Source of the DNA: Lichenostomus cassidix
Taxonomy: Eukaryota > Chordata > Aves > Passeriformes > Meliphagidae
Direction of reading: 5' to 3'
Length of the DNA: 64,000 nt
Assembly (NCBI GenBank): GCA_008360975.2
Contig: CM039182.1
Location: 25,640,324-25,704,323, forward strand
Shown here in pieces: positions 48,478 through 61,300 of the stretch. The first letter of the stretch is position 1; each line of letters starts with the position of its first letter. The notes beneath the pieces are model-generated. The model did not search any database and was not told the DNA's origin. It saw only the letters and a list, made by a program, of their open reading frames with translations. The translations under genes and the position numbers were made by a program.

Positions 48478-48530
48478 TGCTTTAGCTCAACAGGTGGAGC
48501 TGTGACTTCGTTAGCCTCTTGATTCAGGCT
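48478..48530 (+). mobile_element. Possible tRNA-derived SINE head remnant
   Basis: TTTAGCTCAACAGGTGGAGC at 48,481-48,500 resembles a tRNA D-arm and pol III A box (TAGCTCA..GGT.GAGC). A weak B-box-like GATTCAGGC lies about 37 bp downstream. The anticodon and acceptor stems are not convincing, so a functional tRNA is excluded. A decayed SINE is possible. Confidence 0.2.
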
Positions 48531-51500
48531 AAAATTTGTCTCCCTGGGCAGGTCCTGGACTCAGTTTTGCTCAGGTGTTCTACATTCCTTAAATTTGTAT
48601 CTACATTTCCATTGCCGATGGAAAGTTTTTAACCTCCTGACCTATAAAACATTTCAGGTAATGAGAAGCATACATGCTTATGTATTCATCAAGAACAATT
48701 GTTCATTTGTGGGAATATGGTGGTTCTATGGAGCTTCTATGAGAGGTTTTTTTTTACCTCAGCTTTGTGCATTAATGGAGAAATTAGATGGATTCTAAGA
48801 CAGTATTTCCACTTAGTGAGTTGGGATAATAGTGTGAGGATCCACCTACAAAAGTTCTTGCTTCTCAAAATGTTTCAGTTTTCCTGTATTCTCATATTTT
48901 TTATCCATTTTCAACATACCCTTGTGTAAACTTTTTTTGTCTGATGAAAGAGAAAGATTGTTTTCCTGTGGATTTGAGCATCCCTTGGTAAGTTAGTGCT
49001 TCTGATACTGATATGACACTACTACTACACTTCTGAAATATGATACTAGGTGTTCATTATTCATGTCAGAAGTGTTCCTTATACTGCACTTGCAGTGGCA
49101 AAGTCAATTAGGGGAACAAAGACAATACTAACTAAAGATTTCAAGTCACAACATCTCCAGTAAAGAAATAATCATTGTGATTAGATGAAGCAGAGAGCTT
49201 CCAAACAAACTCCAGACTAAAATATGCTGAAAACATTCACTGAATGCTTATGAATAAAATAAGCAGAAATCAAAATGGGAGAGGCTTTTTAATGAACAGA
49301 AGTATAGGTAAATTAATCAAATAAATTGTTTGCTATTAATAATGTGACCAGCTACAGTAAGATTCCAATAAATATGCCCAGTGGGGATGGAAAATCTACA
49401 CAACTGAAATTACATTGATGAATTTATCCTAGTTTCCAATGCCTTCTGAGCATGTATTTAGGAAACAAAAGCTGTCATAAAGATAGCCTGACAGAAAACA
49501 GACTTAACTATTTATTTGTTTTAATTGAGATACTTCTCTGACAGTGGAAGTAATTTCAAGTTACTTAAGGATGTTAAATGTATCACTGCTTGGGCTGAGA
49601 ATTTTTAGCAGAAATGTCAGCATAAAAGTGACCTCCAATGGTTATAAAATATACTTGAGGCCATGCTCTTTTTGTTTTCATGATGCGTAAACATGATATA
49701 GGAGCTATAATTTTAGAAAAGCACATGGTTTGATATTTAAAGCTATTTAATACCTAAGCAATTTTGTTATGGTCACCCCTACTTTGGCTAGAAGACTCAT
49801 TGGAATGGTAGGGAATGCATGTTACTGCCTCTCACTCCTGAAGAAACAGGAGGTTAATCTTAACGGAATACTGTTGGTTCTAAAACATGAATGAGTCACT
49901 GTAGTTGCATAGAAATAAATACAGTAACCAAAAGGCAATCCTAACACAAATCTCAAAACCCCAGAATTTGCATAAAGATTCATCCTGTACCAATTGCTTA
50001 GCTTTAATGTCTGTTTTCACAAGAGTCTGTCTCCATCTCTGATCCTGTACCTCTGTTTCGTTCTTGACTACTTAAGAATTATTTACATCTTGCATTGTTA
50101 GTGTCTGAGTCAATGTTACCCACGAACCTAAAACTCTGAGTTCAGTCACTGGCCTGGTTCAAGGCTAAACTCTTCACCTAGGGATTTCTTTTTTTCCTCA
50201 TACAATTTTACTGCCATTGAACACAGCAAAAAAACCATTACAAATGTCCAACAAAATGACTGTGCAGAAAGGTAGTCTTACATGTGATATTTTTTTTTTT
50301 CATCTCTTGTATCACAGCTTCTAGCTTTAATTGTTTAACTACTGTATGTTACTTCATAATTAATTCACATCAACCATGCACTCAAGCTCTGTCTCATGAC
50401 AGTCTGAATTTATTCTTTGGACATTTTACAGTGTGTGTGTCCTCACTGAACGGTATCTTTTCCATGCCTGACATAAGTCAGGCTTGACCATCCTGGGCTC
50501 AGCTGTCAGCTGCAGTCACACTTTCAAGCATCCTATTAGTCATTTGTAAGAATCTAACAACACAAAGCAGATCTTTGCTCCCAAATAAATGACTGCACCT
50601 CACATTCAGCTATCACTTAGAACAGAATTAGTGTCAGCTGTGATAGTTGGGCTTCTGAGTTATTTTATAACTTAAATGCCACCACTTCAGCCTAAAATAC
50701 CATAACTTCTCTAGTATTCATTCTTTTGACTCATGTAGACACATGAAAGCAAGAAAAATAAAAGGGGGAGTGCTGACCATCAGGAAGCAGTTCTAGCTGG
50801 ATGTGTAACACCCTAGACTTACAAAAGATTTGATAGTGTCACAAGACTTTTTCACTGTCCATTTTCTCTCTCTCTCATTCTTTTTTTTTTCTCATCAGCC
50901 TAGTGACTGAAGCCTCTGTTAGGGATCTGAGAGATTCAATTTATTTTCTTCTTCAGGAAAGGTGAATCCAAGACTTAGAATTCAAGGTAATTTCTTTAAC
51001 CACTGCCTGGTGGAATAATCTGTGGAATTTTCTTGATTTTACTTGTTCATTTTATTCTGCTTGGTTTAATACTGTCAGGGACTCCTTAAATCTGGAAACA
51101 GGATCTCATTGTAGGTAAATTCTGAGACATTTGTGTTATTGTATTTCTTGCTCTTTGGCCTTATGTGTTTGAGTTCACTCATAATAGAATTTGGATTTTG
51201 AGAGCCCTATATCAGAAACAAAAGTTATCATGTGTAAGAAATTCTTGAGCCAGAAAGTTAAAAATACATTGCCTTACCAATTCTATCCATTGGACATATT
51301 AGCAACAGTAAAATAAGGTACCTAATTCTAGGATCATTTATGCTTCAAAAATGTCAGAAACTGTTTAAGTTAATTAATTTTCTTTCTCTGGTTGCTTATT
51401 TTGGACTGTTTAGTAGCTTTTGTGAATTATGCTTTCAGGAAACATTGCCCAACAGAAACATGTAGGCAGCTAATTCCAGGTTATGAACTTTAACAGGTCC

Positions 51501-54500
51501 CTTGGACAAAGAGAGGAAGCCTTTCACTGTAGTGATTATAAGCACCTTCTGGATCTAGCCTGAAAGGTCTTCCAAGTTGCTAACAATAAGCATAAGCAGT
51601 CCTGACTTTAATGTGCTTGCTGAACCTCCATTATCTTCACAGCTACATAAAAGTCCAATTCTTGTCTTACATTTTTAAGAAGCCCTGTCAGTCTGTCATA
51701 GCACAGTAACTAATTAGTAATTAATTGCTTTTAGAAAGCTGTTTATGTGCCCAAGATCCTGAAAGCTTTATTTTCTTTCCTGAACAGCAATACCCATGGT
51801 AGGCTGAGGGTGCACACTGTGAGCTTGAAACAAGTTACCAATCTGCAGACCACTACCCTCACTCCCCATCTGTTATTTTTAAGCTTATAATTTGCTTTGT
51901 TTAATGATTTGTATCTATCATCCATGCATAAAAACATGTAACAAATTACTTCATTGCATGCTCTCTTTGTGTCTAGCTGCCTCTATCTTCCCAGTGCACT
52001 TGCAGGAGCTGTCAGGAAAGGATAGGAGAGCTTGGCTCCAGCATCTTAATTCATTGGTCTAGGACATCCAGGGCAAGGATTGATGGGGTGTTCTTGCTTG
52101 GTGCATCTAGCTTTATGGGCTGAAGAAAGCAAACTCTGTTCTGCAGAGCTGAAACATGTATATGTTATTCCACGAAAACAGCTTTGAGTGTTAAAACTTG
52201 TAAAGAATACTAATGATTTTTACCTGTAGAAACTGAGGTGATTCTGAGAAATAGTTAAAACTTGATATTGAAAACACTTAACAAACTAGCCTTCCTTTAA
52301 GTGGGCATTCCAGGAACCATGAGAATTCTATGCCTGACAAGAAGGCCATGCCCTAACACACTTTAAAAGTTTTTCCTTCTCCAAAAATGCAACACTAGGA
52401 CTTCTCAAAGAAAAAACTGGTTTTTTTTTTGGTTTTTTTTTGTTTTTTCAAAGCCAGGAATATTTTCCTGCAGTCTTGTTGTCTAACCCATTTTGTGTTA
52501 AACTTGCCACACAGACTAAAGAAGTACTCAGGTAGATACCTTGCAGGGAAAAATTTTGCTCCAAGTGGTTGGAGTTCAGCAAACTTATTAGCAACTGAAA
52601 AAAAGGGTCTTATTACAGGATATTTCAGGCAGTCTTAATCATAACCATTGCTGCCAGAACATCTACAGTTTATAGACATATGTATCCTCCTGGATGTTCT
52701 GTGTGATTGTACTTTGAAAAATGGTGTTATTCTGCAGACAAGTGTTGCACTTTTTTAATGTTGTGCTTTGGACTAGCTCAAAGGTTAAACAGAATGTTTA
52801 GAAAAATGCAGTTATTGTTGCTGTTTATAGTTTCTTTATAACACTACCTACTGTATGGTGCTTACAAACAGGACTTTTAGTAGTAACTTTTTCATCATGA
52901 GGTTCTTAGAAAGTGCAGAGGGAATACTGGGATGTAATGGATAGATTTTAATTTTTTTTTTAATTGAGACTGACAGGCACTTTTGGAATACATAGGAGGA
53001 ATATGCTGTTCTTTAAGCATTTAAATGTGCAGATTGTACCCAATTATACATAGCTTTAATTATTTTCTAAATACACTGTTCTAAAAGTATAGACATTATA
53101 CTGCTGTTGGTCCAGGAGAATGTGATATATTTAGTTTTGAGTAAGGCTTTTTCAACCTGCCATCTCTTTATGGGTAGATCTTTTTAATCTGTAGAGATGA
53201 AAGATGTAGCTTGTTATAGCAGCTCAAACATAATTAGTGATCTGTTTGTGCAGAACAGTTAAGGGACAAAGAAACATTTCATTATTTCTTCTTCCTCTAT
53301 CTTAAAATTAGGAGAGTTTTTGACTGGTAAATGAAAATAGATCACCAGTGCCACAAGTCTGGGTGAAATGTCCTGGTAGCAGGATTAAGAAAGTCTTGCT
53401 TCATTTCAGACTATATGTGACCTCGGGAGATCTCAGTTATGCCTTGGGACAAAAAAATTAATGTTTCATTTTGTAGTGGTACCATCTTTCACCTTTATGT
53501 GGATTTAAAAATGTAAATAAAATTGCTTTCTGTCAATGGGATATGTGAAGGTCGCAGTCATATTCACCACAAGAATTCAAAGTGCCATTTGACCCATCAT
53601 TGGTTCAGTAGATAACAATGCGTTCCATTCCCCTCCAGTAATCTAATTTGTAAGCACTTTATAGCCCAACATTTTATGCCTACTTGCTAAAAAGTGAGAA
53701 ATAAACCTTTAAGCACTTCATTGCAGATTTATTTACAAAACGTCTGTGTATCAAATAAGAAGATTTTGGAGTGCTGGGACATTTTGTATTGCAGTCTTGT
53801 AACAATAGCAAGACTGAGTATTATAAAAGATAGGAGGGATGACTAGCAAAAGAGTTCAAGGACTCTCTGATAGTTTTACTTTAAACTTCTACGTGCTTGT
53901 CTCAAATAATTCTCTCAGATCATCTTTGTGGAAGATTTGGCATAAACTGTACTCTTCTAAAATTGAAAACAAATAAAAGCTACTGTGCATGCTATTTAGA
54001 GGTGAAGATGGATAAAAACACAGTTTCAATTAAATGGGCTTTTTCTAATTTTGACATTGCAAGATCTGGAATAAGTGTGAAGTTTGCCACAATACAGACT
54101 ACCCAAATGCCCGTAGATTTCTCTCTGTATATATCTGGAACAATTTTTGGCCAGAGCTTCATCCGGTATTAAGTCCGGATGGTTCCCCTGATCTGGCCAT
54201 ATGTGACTATGCATACCTTCTGTTGTTGCTTCCTCTCTTGGCTTGCAGACAATTGTTCTGAAATTGTTCTGTGTAAACTGTTAAGCTTTGAAACAGAAAC
54301 AAACCCTTAAATGCTTAATGCTGGCATGAGACTTTCCTACATGCAACTAATTCTGCATTTGCTCAGTAGAAATTATGGATTTTCTTTTGTCCAGAATGAG
54401 GACAATATCTTATTATTAAATATTTATGTGCTGCATTATTCAGAGCTTCACTAGAAACACTTGATATCGGCTGTAGGTAGGATCAGGACACTAGGTTAGG

Positions 54501-56910
54501 TAAAAGATTTGGCCATTGCTTTGTTTCTGTATCCTGTGGAACACTCAATACCTTACCATGAGATTATCTCAACCAATTGGAGAGGAACTGGTAAAAAAAT
54601 AACCATTGTTAGACTCCACAAACAATTTACAGCAACAGAATTTGATGGAACACACTTCCCAGACTCCCCCTAGATATCCATTGGTCTCTAAAAAGATCTT
54701 ACTTGCAGTATTAAGCAAAGATATGGTGGACTAAATTTTAATAAATATATTTTTAGTTTTCTGTTGTGGGATTTCACATAGCTTCTTATGTTACATACAG
54801 GAGTTGTCCCAATGGCTGGTACCAGGGAACTCAGTATCTCTCATGAAATACATGTCTGTAAAGAGTTACTGCAGATACTTGGGGCTCTTTCCTAAAACCC
54901 AACTGCATAGCCAGGTGCAGACAACTTAGGTGCTTGACTAGGCTGTCTTTTGAGCTGTGGGAACAAGAAGTATCCCTAATCCTGAACACATGTACCTGAG
55001 TTAGGAAATCAAAGTGTTTGAGCAAAGAAAGAGCACCTTCCTCTCAGGTGAACTGTTAGCATGGATGTAGCTGTTCCCAAATGCAGTTGTTTTCATCTTG
55101 TAAATTACTTGCTAAGATGCAAAGAAATGCTCTGTGTTTGACCACAGAGATGCATTGTTGATGAATTCTGTCCTGAGCCTCAGCATAAACGAACAAGATG
55201 AACATTGTAACTGAGGCCCAGGAGTAAATATCTATCTTCCAGAAATCATCTCATTCTTCCTCCTGTTGTCTACTTTTTAAAACCTTTGCTTACAAAGGTA
55301 TTTCTAGGCTCAATAAGGGATATGTGGCCAGTGTTTATTTGTAATAGTCACAGTAAATCTCAGCTTGAAGGAAGATATGTGAAAACAAGCCTGTGAGTCT
55401 AAAGGAAATGGTTCTTGTGTTTATTAACCAAGAGGGAATATTTTTCAGAATGGATGTGTTTAAAAGACATCTCTTGTTAAGCTCAGTGAGATCTAAGAAT
55501 ACATGCTGACTATAATCAAGATTACTACATGTTTTGGAGAAGTAAAGCTTGGGGTTTTTAATGTCGATTTATTTTTTCTTTAGCCTTTTTATGCCATCCT
55601 TTTGAGGAAAAGTACAAGCAAGAGAGAGCCCTAAGGGTTATAAAATGTACTCTCAACATATTATAAAAAGCAGCAAATATGTGAAGGAAAGTATATTTGC
55701 CTATAGTATTTGCTAGATGTAGTCTGATCTAAAGCCCATCAATGAAACAACTGGACATTTTTCCAAACTACCTCTAGACAGGTTTAACAATGTTTTCCAC
55801 AAAATAGATTTCAGAGCTTTGTAAAAAGTGCAAAACCCCCCACAAACACTTTATTCCACCCCAGAAACCTTACAACAAAGATAAATCAGAAGTACAGAGG
55901 AGTGAAAGGTGCTACCCATCTTGGGCTAGTTTTAGATGTTCATCTCCAAACATCTACATGACTTGTTTGACTGACTAACCACGAGGGTGCAAAGCAGTTC
56001 CCTGCAAGTCGCACTGACCACAAACACCATCAACAGTAATGCTGGAGACTCAGTGGGACGTCACACTACAGCTACAGTGTCTCTGTGGGAGGCAACTGTC
56101 CTATCTGCCATAAACAAGGACATTCATATATAACTAGGAACACTTCATCAGTTCAGAACAATTAATGGTATGATAACACATTTAATCTTTAATTGAAGTT
56201 GCAGACCTTATGAAATAATAAAACAGTGAGGCAGAAATAGTATAAAATATATTGATTTGTCAGTAATTGATTAAAAAAAATCAAAAAACACTCCATGAAT
56301 CCTGCTCTCATTATGCCATCTCAGATTGATGTTTTGGGATATTATGTGCTTTTGCAACTAACTCATCTGTAATAAAAGGATGAGACCAGAGAAATATGAC
56401 TCAGAAAAGGATTTAAAAGCACCAAACAAATCCAATACCTTATAAATCTATTCATAGCTCATTGTCAATGAGAGAGGCCTAGCAGAAGAATGGTGAATAG
56501 TCCCTTTTCTTGGAATTAGCAGAGCTGTGCAACAATCTTTAGCAGCCAACATGTTTTGCTGTGTTTGACCTAAGGTGAATAGCTGGGCTGAACTCCCTGC
56601 AAGTCTTTATACATTACTTATGTGCTTTCTATATTATTTTGAAGATAATAGCAGATAAACCAGAGGATATTTACACGCGTCCATTGTATTGTTGCAAATA
56701 AATCCAGGCAGAATTTTAATGTTAGTAAATTTCTCACTACTACCATGAAAAAGGAATTACTTGATGTCACTTTTTCTTACATGGAAACTGTTAGTGCCAG
56801 TCAAGTGAAACAACAAAGCAGGTTCTGAACTATGAATATGTAATACAGGTTGCCGTGGGACTCCTCACATCTTTAAACATTTGCTTCCATCCTCTGATGA
56901 ATAGAGGCAT

Positions 56911-57896
56911 ATCACAGAATCACAGAATAAGCTGGGTTGGAAGGTCCCCACAAGGATCATCAAGTTCAACTCCTGGCCCTGAACAGGACCACCCACAAAA
57001 GTCACCAAGTACCTGAGAGCGTTGTCCGAATGCTTCCTGAGCTCTGTCAGGTTTGATGCTGTGATCATTTCCCTGGGGAGCTGTTCCAGTGCCCAGCCAC
57101 CCTCTGAGTGAAAAATCCTTTCCTAATATCCAACCTAAACCTCCCCTGGCACAACTTCAGGCCATTTCCCTCGGGTCCTGTCACTGGTCGCCACAGAGAA
57201 GAGATCACTGCCTGTGCCTCCTCTTTCCCTCACAAGGAAGTTTTACCTGCAATGAGGTCTCCCCTCAGCCTCCTCTCCTCCAGGCTGAACAGATCAAGTG
57301 ACCTCAGCCGCTCCTCATAAGGCTTCTCTTCAAGGTCCTTCAGCATCCTTGTTCTCTCCTTTGGACACTCTCTAACAGTTTAATGTCTTTTTTATATTGT
57401 GTCATCCAAAACTGCCCCCAGCACTCAAGATGAGGTTGCCCCAGCACAGAGCAGAGCAGGACAATCCCCTTCCTTTCCCAACTGGCAATAGAGTGCCTGA
57501 TGCCACTCAGGACAGGGTTGGCTGCCAAGGCACTGCTAACTCATGATCAACTTGCCATCAACCAAGACCCCCAGGTCCCTTTCTGTGGGGTTGGTCTCAA
57601 TCCTATCATTCCCCAGTCTGTCTGTACATCCAGGGTTTTCCCATCCCAGATGCAGGATCCAGCACTTTCCCTTGTTGAACTTCATAATGGTTGGTGATTG
57701 TCCCATCTATACTCTGTTGAGGCCTCTCTGCAGGGCCTCCCTGCCTTCGAGGGATCAACAGCTCCTTCCAGTTTTGTATCATCTGTGAACTTGCTCAGTA
57801 TCCCTTCTAGTCCTGCATCTAAGTAATTTATGAAGATGTTGAAGAACACAGGGCTGAGGATGAAGCCCTGTTGAACACCACTAGAGCTACACATTG
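56911..57896 (-). mobile_element. CR1 LINE, 5'-truncated, minus orientation, with RT fragment
   Basis: The plus strand opens with the inverted tail (ATCACAGAATCACAGAATAAG) and runs through the CR1 3' UTR into the reverse-transcriptase end. The minus frame 57,894-57,682 starts within the RT domain: [20 protein letters not shown] is the conserved GVPQGS..GP..F segment, followed by LSKFTDDTK, where CR1 proteins normally have a F/YADD active-site box. Here the alanine is replaced by threonine. A second frame (57,528-57,340) carries the C-terminal QPHLECWGQFW and YKKDIKLL pattern. Frameshifts separate them, so the copy is dead. It is a sibling of the copy at 14,085-14,857 and lies within the NXPH1 intron in antisense orientation. 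Confidence 0.95.
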
Positions 57897-58322
57897 GTAA
57901 AAATAAGAGGTGTATTTAACTTGATTTTTGGTCAGAGTTTTGTTTAGCTATAGTTTTCTAATGTAAACTCCAGTGCATATTGCAAAATAACCCAGCTGAG
58001 TGCTGAAAAAGATGATTGTTGATTACTTGGAAGGAGATAATGAGAAGTGACCTTGGTTACACCACCCAGAGTCTCATCTGAGACTCTTGGCTGGTGCAGC
58101 TCCAGCCTACCTTGTCGCCACGGTTGTACAATTCTGGCTGGGGTTCTTGGTTAGGACAGAAAACATGTCTTTCTGCCTTACATGCCTTTGCTGATGATAC
58201 TGGCACAAACGTTGAGAAAAATGTAGCCTAGATGTGCTTATCAGTTATTGGAAACCCTTCACACCTGAAATTTATGGTGGTCACCAGTGCAACATGCATA
58301 AGCATGCATGGCATTACTTTGA

Positions 58323-58383
58323 CTTCCCAGAGTTACAACACAGAGTTACAACACAGAGTAACTTCCCAGAGTTACAACACAGG
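58323..58383 (+). repeat. Short tandem duplication
   Basis: The unit AGAGTTACAACAC occurs three times and the longer ACTTCCCAGAGTTACAACAC twice (about 58,323 and 58,362). This is consistent with a recent local duplication of about 39 bp plus an 18-bp inner repeat. Confidence 0.85.
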
Positions 58384-61300
58384 TCTGTGGCTGTTTCAGC
58401 TTGTTCCTGCCTCTTCCTACCTCACATGTCAACCAGTGGAACGAGTTCTAGCTTTTATTTATGCAGGTATTGGTGCTGTCCATTGCCAGTCAGCTTAAGC
58501 AAAATTCAATCAGTTCAGCTGTACCTTCCTGCTGTGAAGCCTGCCTAGCTCCCTCCACGTGGTTCCTCTGCTCCCTTCCGAGGGCTTTCGGGAATACATA
58601 TACACAGTGGTTTTATTTGGTACTGCAGAAGATGTGTAGGAATTGAATACATTCCATATATGCACATTTGTACAAAGTCCCATGTTCTGTTTGCTTTAGC
58701 ATAAATAATCATGCAGAAGACAAAATAAAGGTGACATCTGGAAAGATACATGACGTCCTTGATCTAGCATTTAAGTTTTCCCCTGTTATGAAGAAAATTC
58801 AATATGATGCTGGCTGCCACATCTCTGCTTCTGTGATTATCCCAGTTTCTGTTACTGTTGCACATTCTCTGAATCAGTATCCTGGGTTATGGCCATTCAA
58901 CTGGCACCTGAAGGGACTAAAAAGTGAAGATCGTAATCTGTGAAAGATTACTGTGTATAAATATATTTGGTTTGGCCTTGCTTCTGTCTTGTTTGAAGTT
59001 CTGCTCTCTCACCCTTTCTCCTGCTTGCTCTTCCTGGATTACCATCTGTTACAGCATATGTAGGTGCAGCCACATGCAGGTGCTTTGGCACACCCTAGAT
59101 TTATTTTCTGGCACTGCTGTGTGAGGGAGGATAAACTCCGTCCACAATTTAAGCCACCCTTGAGAATCCTACCAAATCAGGTGATTGCTGTCCTGGGAAC
59201 AGGCATGTGAGAAAAGGACTATCTGTTAAGGTGTCTCAAGCACAGGGTGAGCCTTGAAGTGGCTCATGTGTTCAGTGTTGGAAGAGTGTGATGGGTGAGT
59301 ACAGAGGCTGGTAAGGAAGGCTGTATAGCTTGAGGAATGTGTTTTCATGTGCTGTTTTTTATCAAGGATTTTCTTCTTAGAAAGTGGACTGCCTTGTATT
59401 TTTTAAAATCCAAGTTACAATGCAGGATTGCTTGGACAGGTGGTAACCAGTGTTGATTCAGAGATCTGCTAGTGAGGGCAGAATGTAGGCTCCTGTGAGT
59501 AAAGATCAATATGCCTTTGGATCAAATTCAAGTATAAAGAGGACATACATGAACACATATTGATACATATATGTATGTGTATGTGACAATTAACTTGGCC
59601 TGCTTTTGTGGAAGTCCATACCAGCAGAGGATTTTTACCATTGCCTGTCTTTGATGGAGCTTTCAGTTTTTGATGGGCTTGGACAGCTGAGGTGTGGCTC
59701 CTCATCAAACTCCATGTTTTAAAGCATTACAGGGTGTGCTAAAGACAGAGTCCTTCATGAAAAGGCCCATACTCATCTTCCAGATGAACCAAGAAGGCAG
59801 AAAAGCACTCAGGGTGCTGTTTCTTAAAGCAGAGCTGTCAGAATTCATTTTTTGTGAAGTGAGCAAAGTGTGGAGTGAGATTAAGGAAAGTCTTTTTTCT
59901 TGGACAAGAACAAAAATTTTTGGAGGATTAAAAATTGTATGACTTGTTGACATATAACTAATTTGCTCTCTGTATGACTTGGGAAGAGAACCTTGGCCTT
60001 GGTTCTCTTCTCCCACTGCCTCCCTACCTCTTCATGTGAACCCAAGAATGTTGCATCCAGTGTTCTGTGTTTGGTCCTGCATGCTGTATTTCTAAATCTT
60101 GGCAACTTCTGACGACTTGGAATCTTCTCAGTGGGGGAAGAGTTCTCCAGTACATCACAGCATGAGTTATATCCAGAAAAATGATGTAAGCAAGACAAAA
60201 TATCTCTGGAGTGCTCTGGCCTGGCTCATTGAGATAACAGGTACTTGTTTGATACACAGCCATTTTGGGCTGCCAGATACCATGTGCACATCTACCCAGT
60301 GAAAGGCTGATAATCCCATTTTTGGTGTCCTTGTCCTTTGGCTGTAAGATAATCAAAGCCTGAGACTCAGGCAGGGGCAGTTAAGGTGTGTGATTGGTCT
60401 CATGATGCAGTTGGAGTGTCGTGGGAGGACAGCTGCAGGCTGAGGCACATTGGGACAGTTGAAGTTTGAGCTCACACAGTGTGCCCAGGAATGTGGATAG
60501 TTGCCACAGGGCTGCAGGATGGGTTAACCTTGTTGGGAACAACCTAAGCGAGTGATGAAAACAGCATTGTGATGTTCAGTTCTGAGGCCTAGTTTTTGTA
60601 CATCCAGGGTGTCACTACAGAATATGAAAGTAATTACATAAAAGTAATTAATTTGCATGTGGGCCCATTGACTTGAGAAGTTTAATGCCTATTGGAAAGT
60701 GCATCTTATTAGAATCCTTTTGACAAAACCTGCATGAGTACATTAACCCTCGTCTGTGAAATATTTCTGTGGGTTTTGCTCAGGATTTGACCTTTGGCTC
60801 ATAGAAGTCCAATTCATTAGAGATGGATGTTTTTGGTTGTTGTTATCTATTGTTTTTCAATAGTCATCATTTCACAATGTCACCACTTTAAGCAGAACTT
60901 GTATTTTACTTTTCTACATTTTGTAATATTGAAAGAGCACCAGCTCACTCTTTTGAAAGTCAAAGGGAGATTGACACTAGGCAGTAACCATGACAGATGC
61001 ATAATTTGCAGTTACATCCATTTTCTATCGGATCCACTTTTCTCTCTGCTATTTAAAAGGTAAATGAAGGGGGAGATCAGAACTCTAAAGGAGTTAACAC
61101 ACCAGTCACAGGTAAAGCTTTATCTGCCTACCAAGCTGCCATGGCTCACAATAAAGTGAATCTTTTCCTTCTATGCAAACAATTTAAAAATTTTGAAAGC
61201 CTTTGTAGACCAAGCATTACAGGAATGGAGGCATTGCTAGGCAGAAATCTTAATTTCAATCGTATGCAAGACCTACAGTGTTAACATTCAGAAGGAGTTT

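Noticed and set aside
54160..54182. 7-bp inverted repeat CATCCGG/CCGGATG with 8-nt spacer
   Set aside because: Short enough to arise by chance in 64 kb; no associated element.
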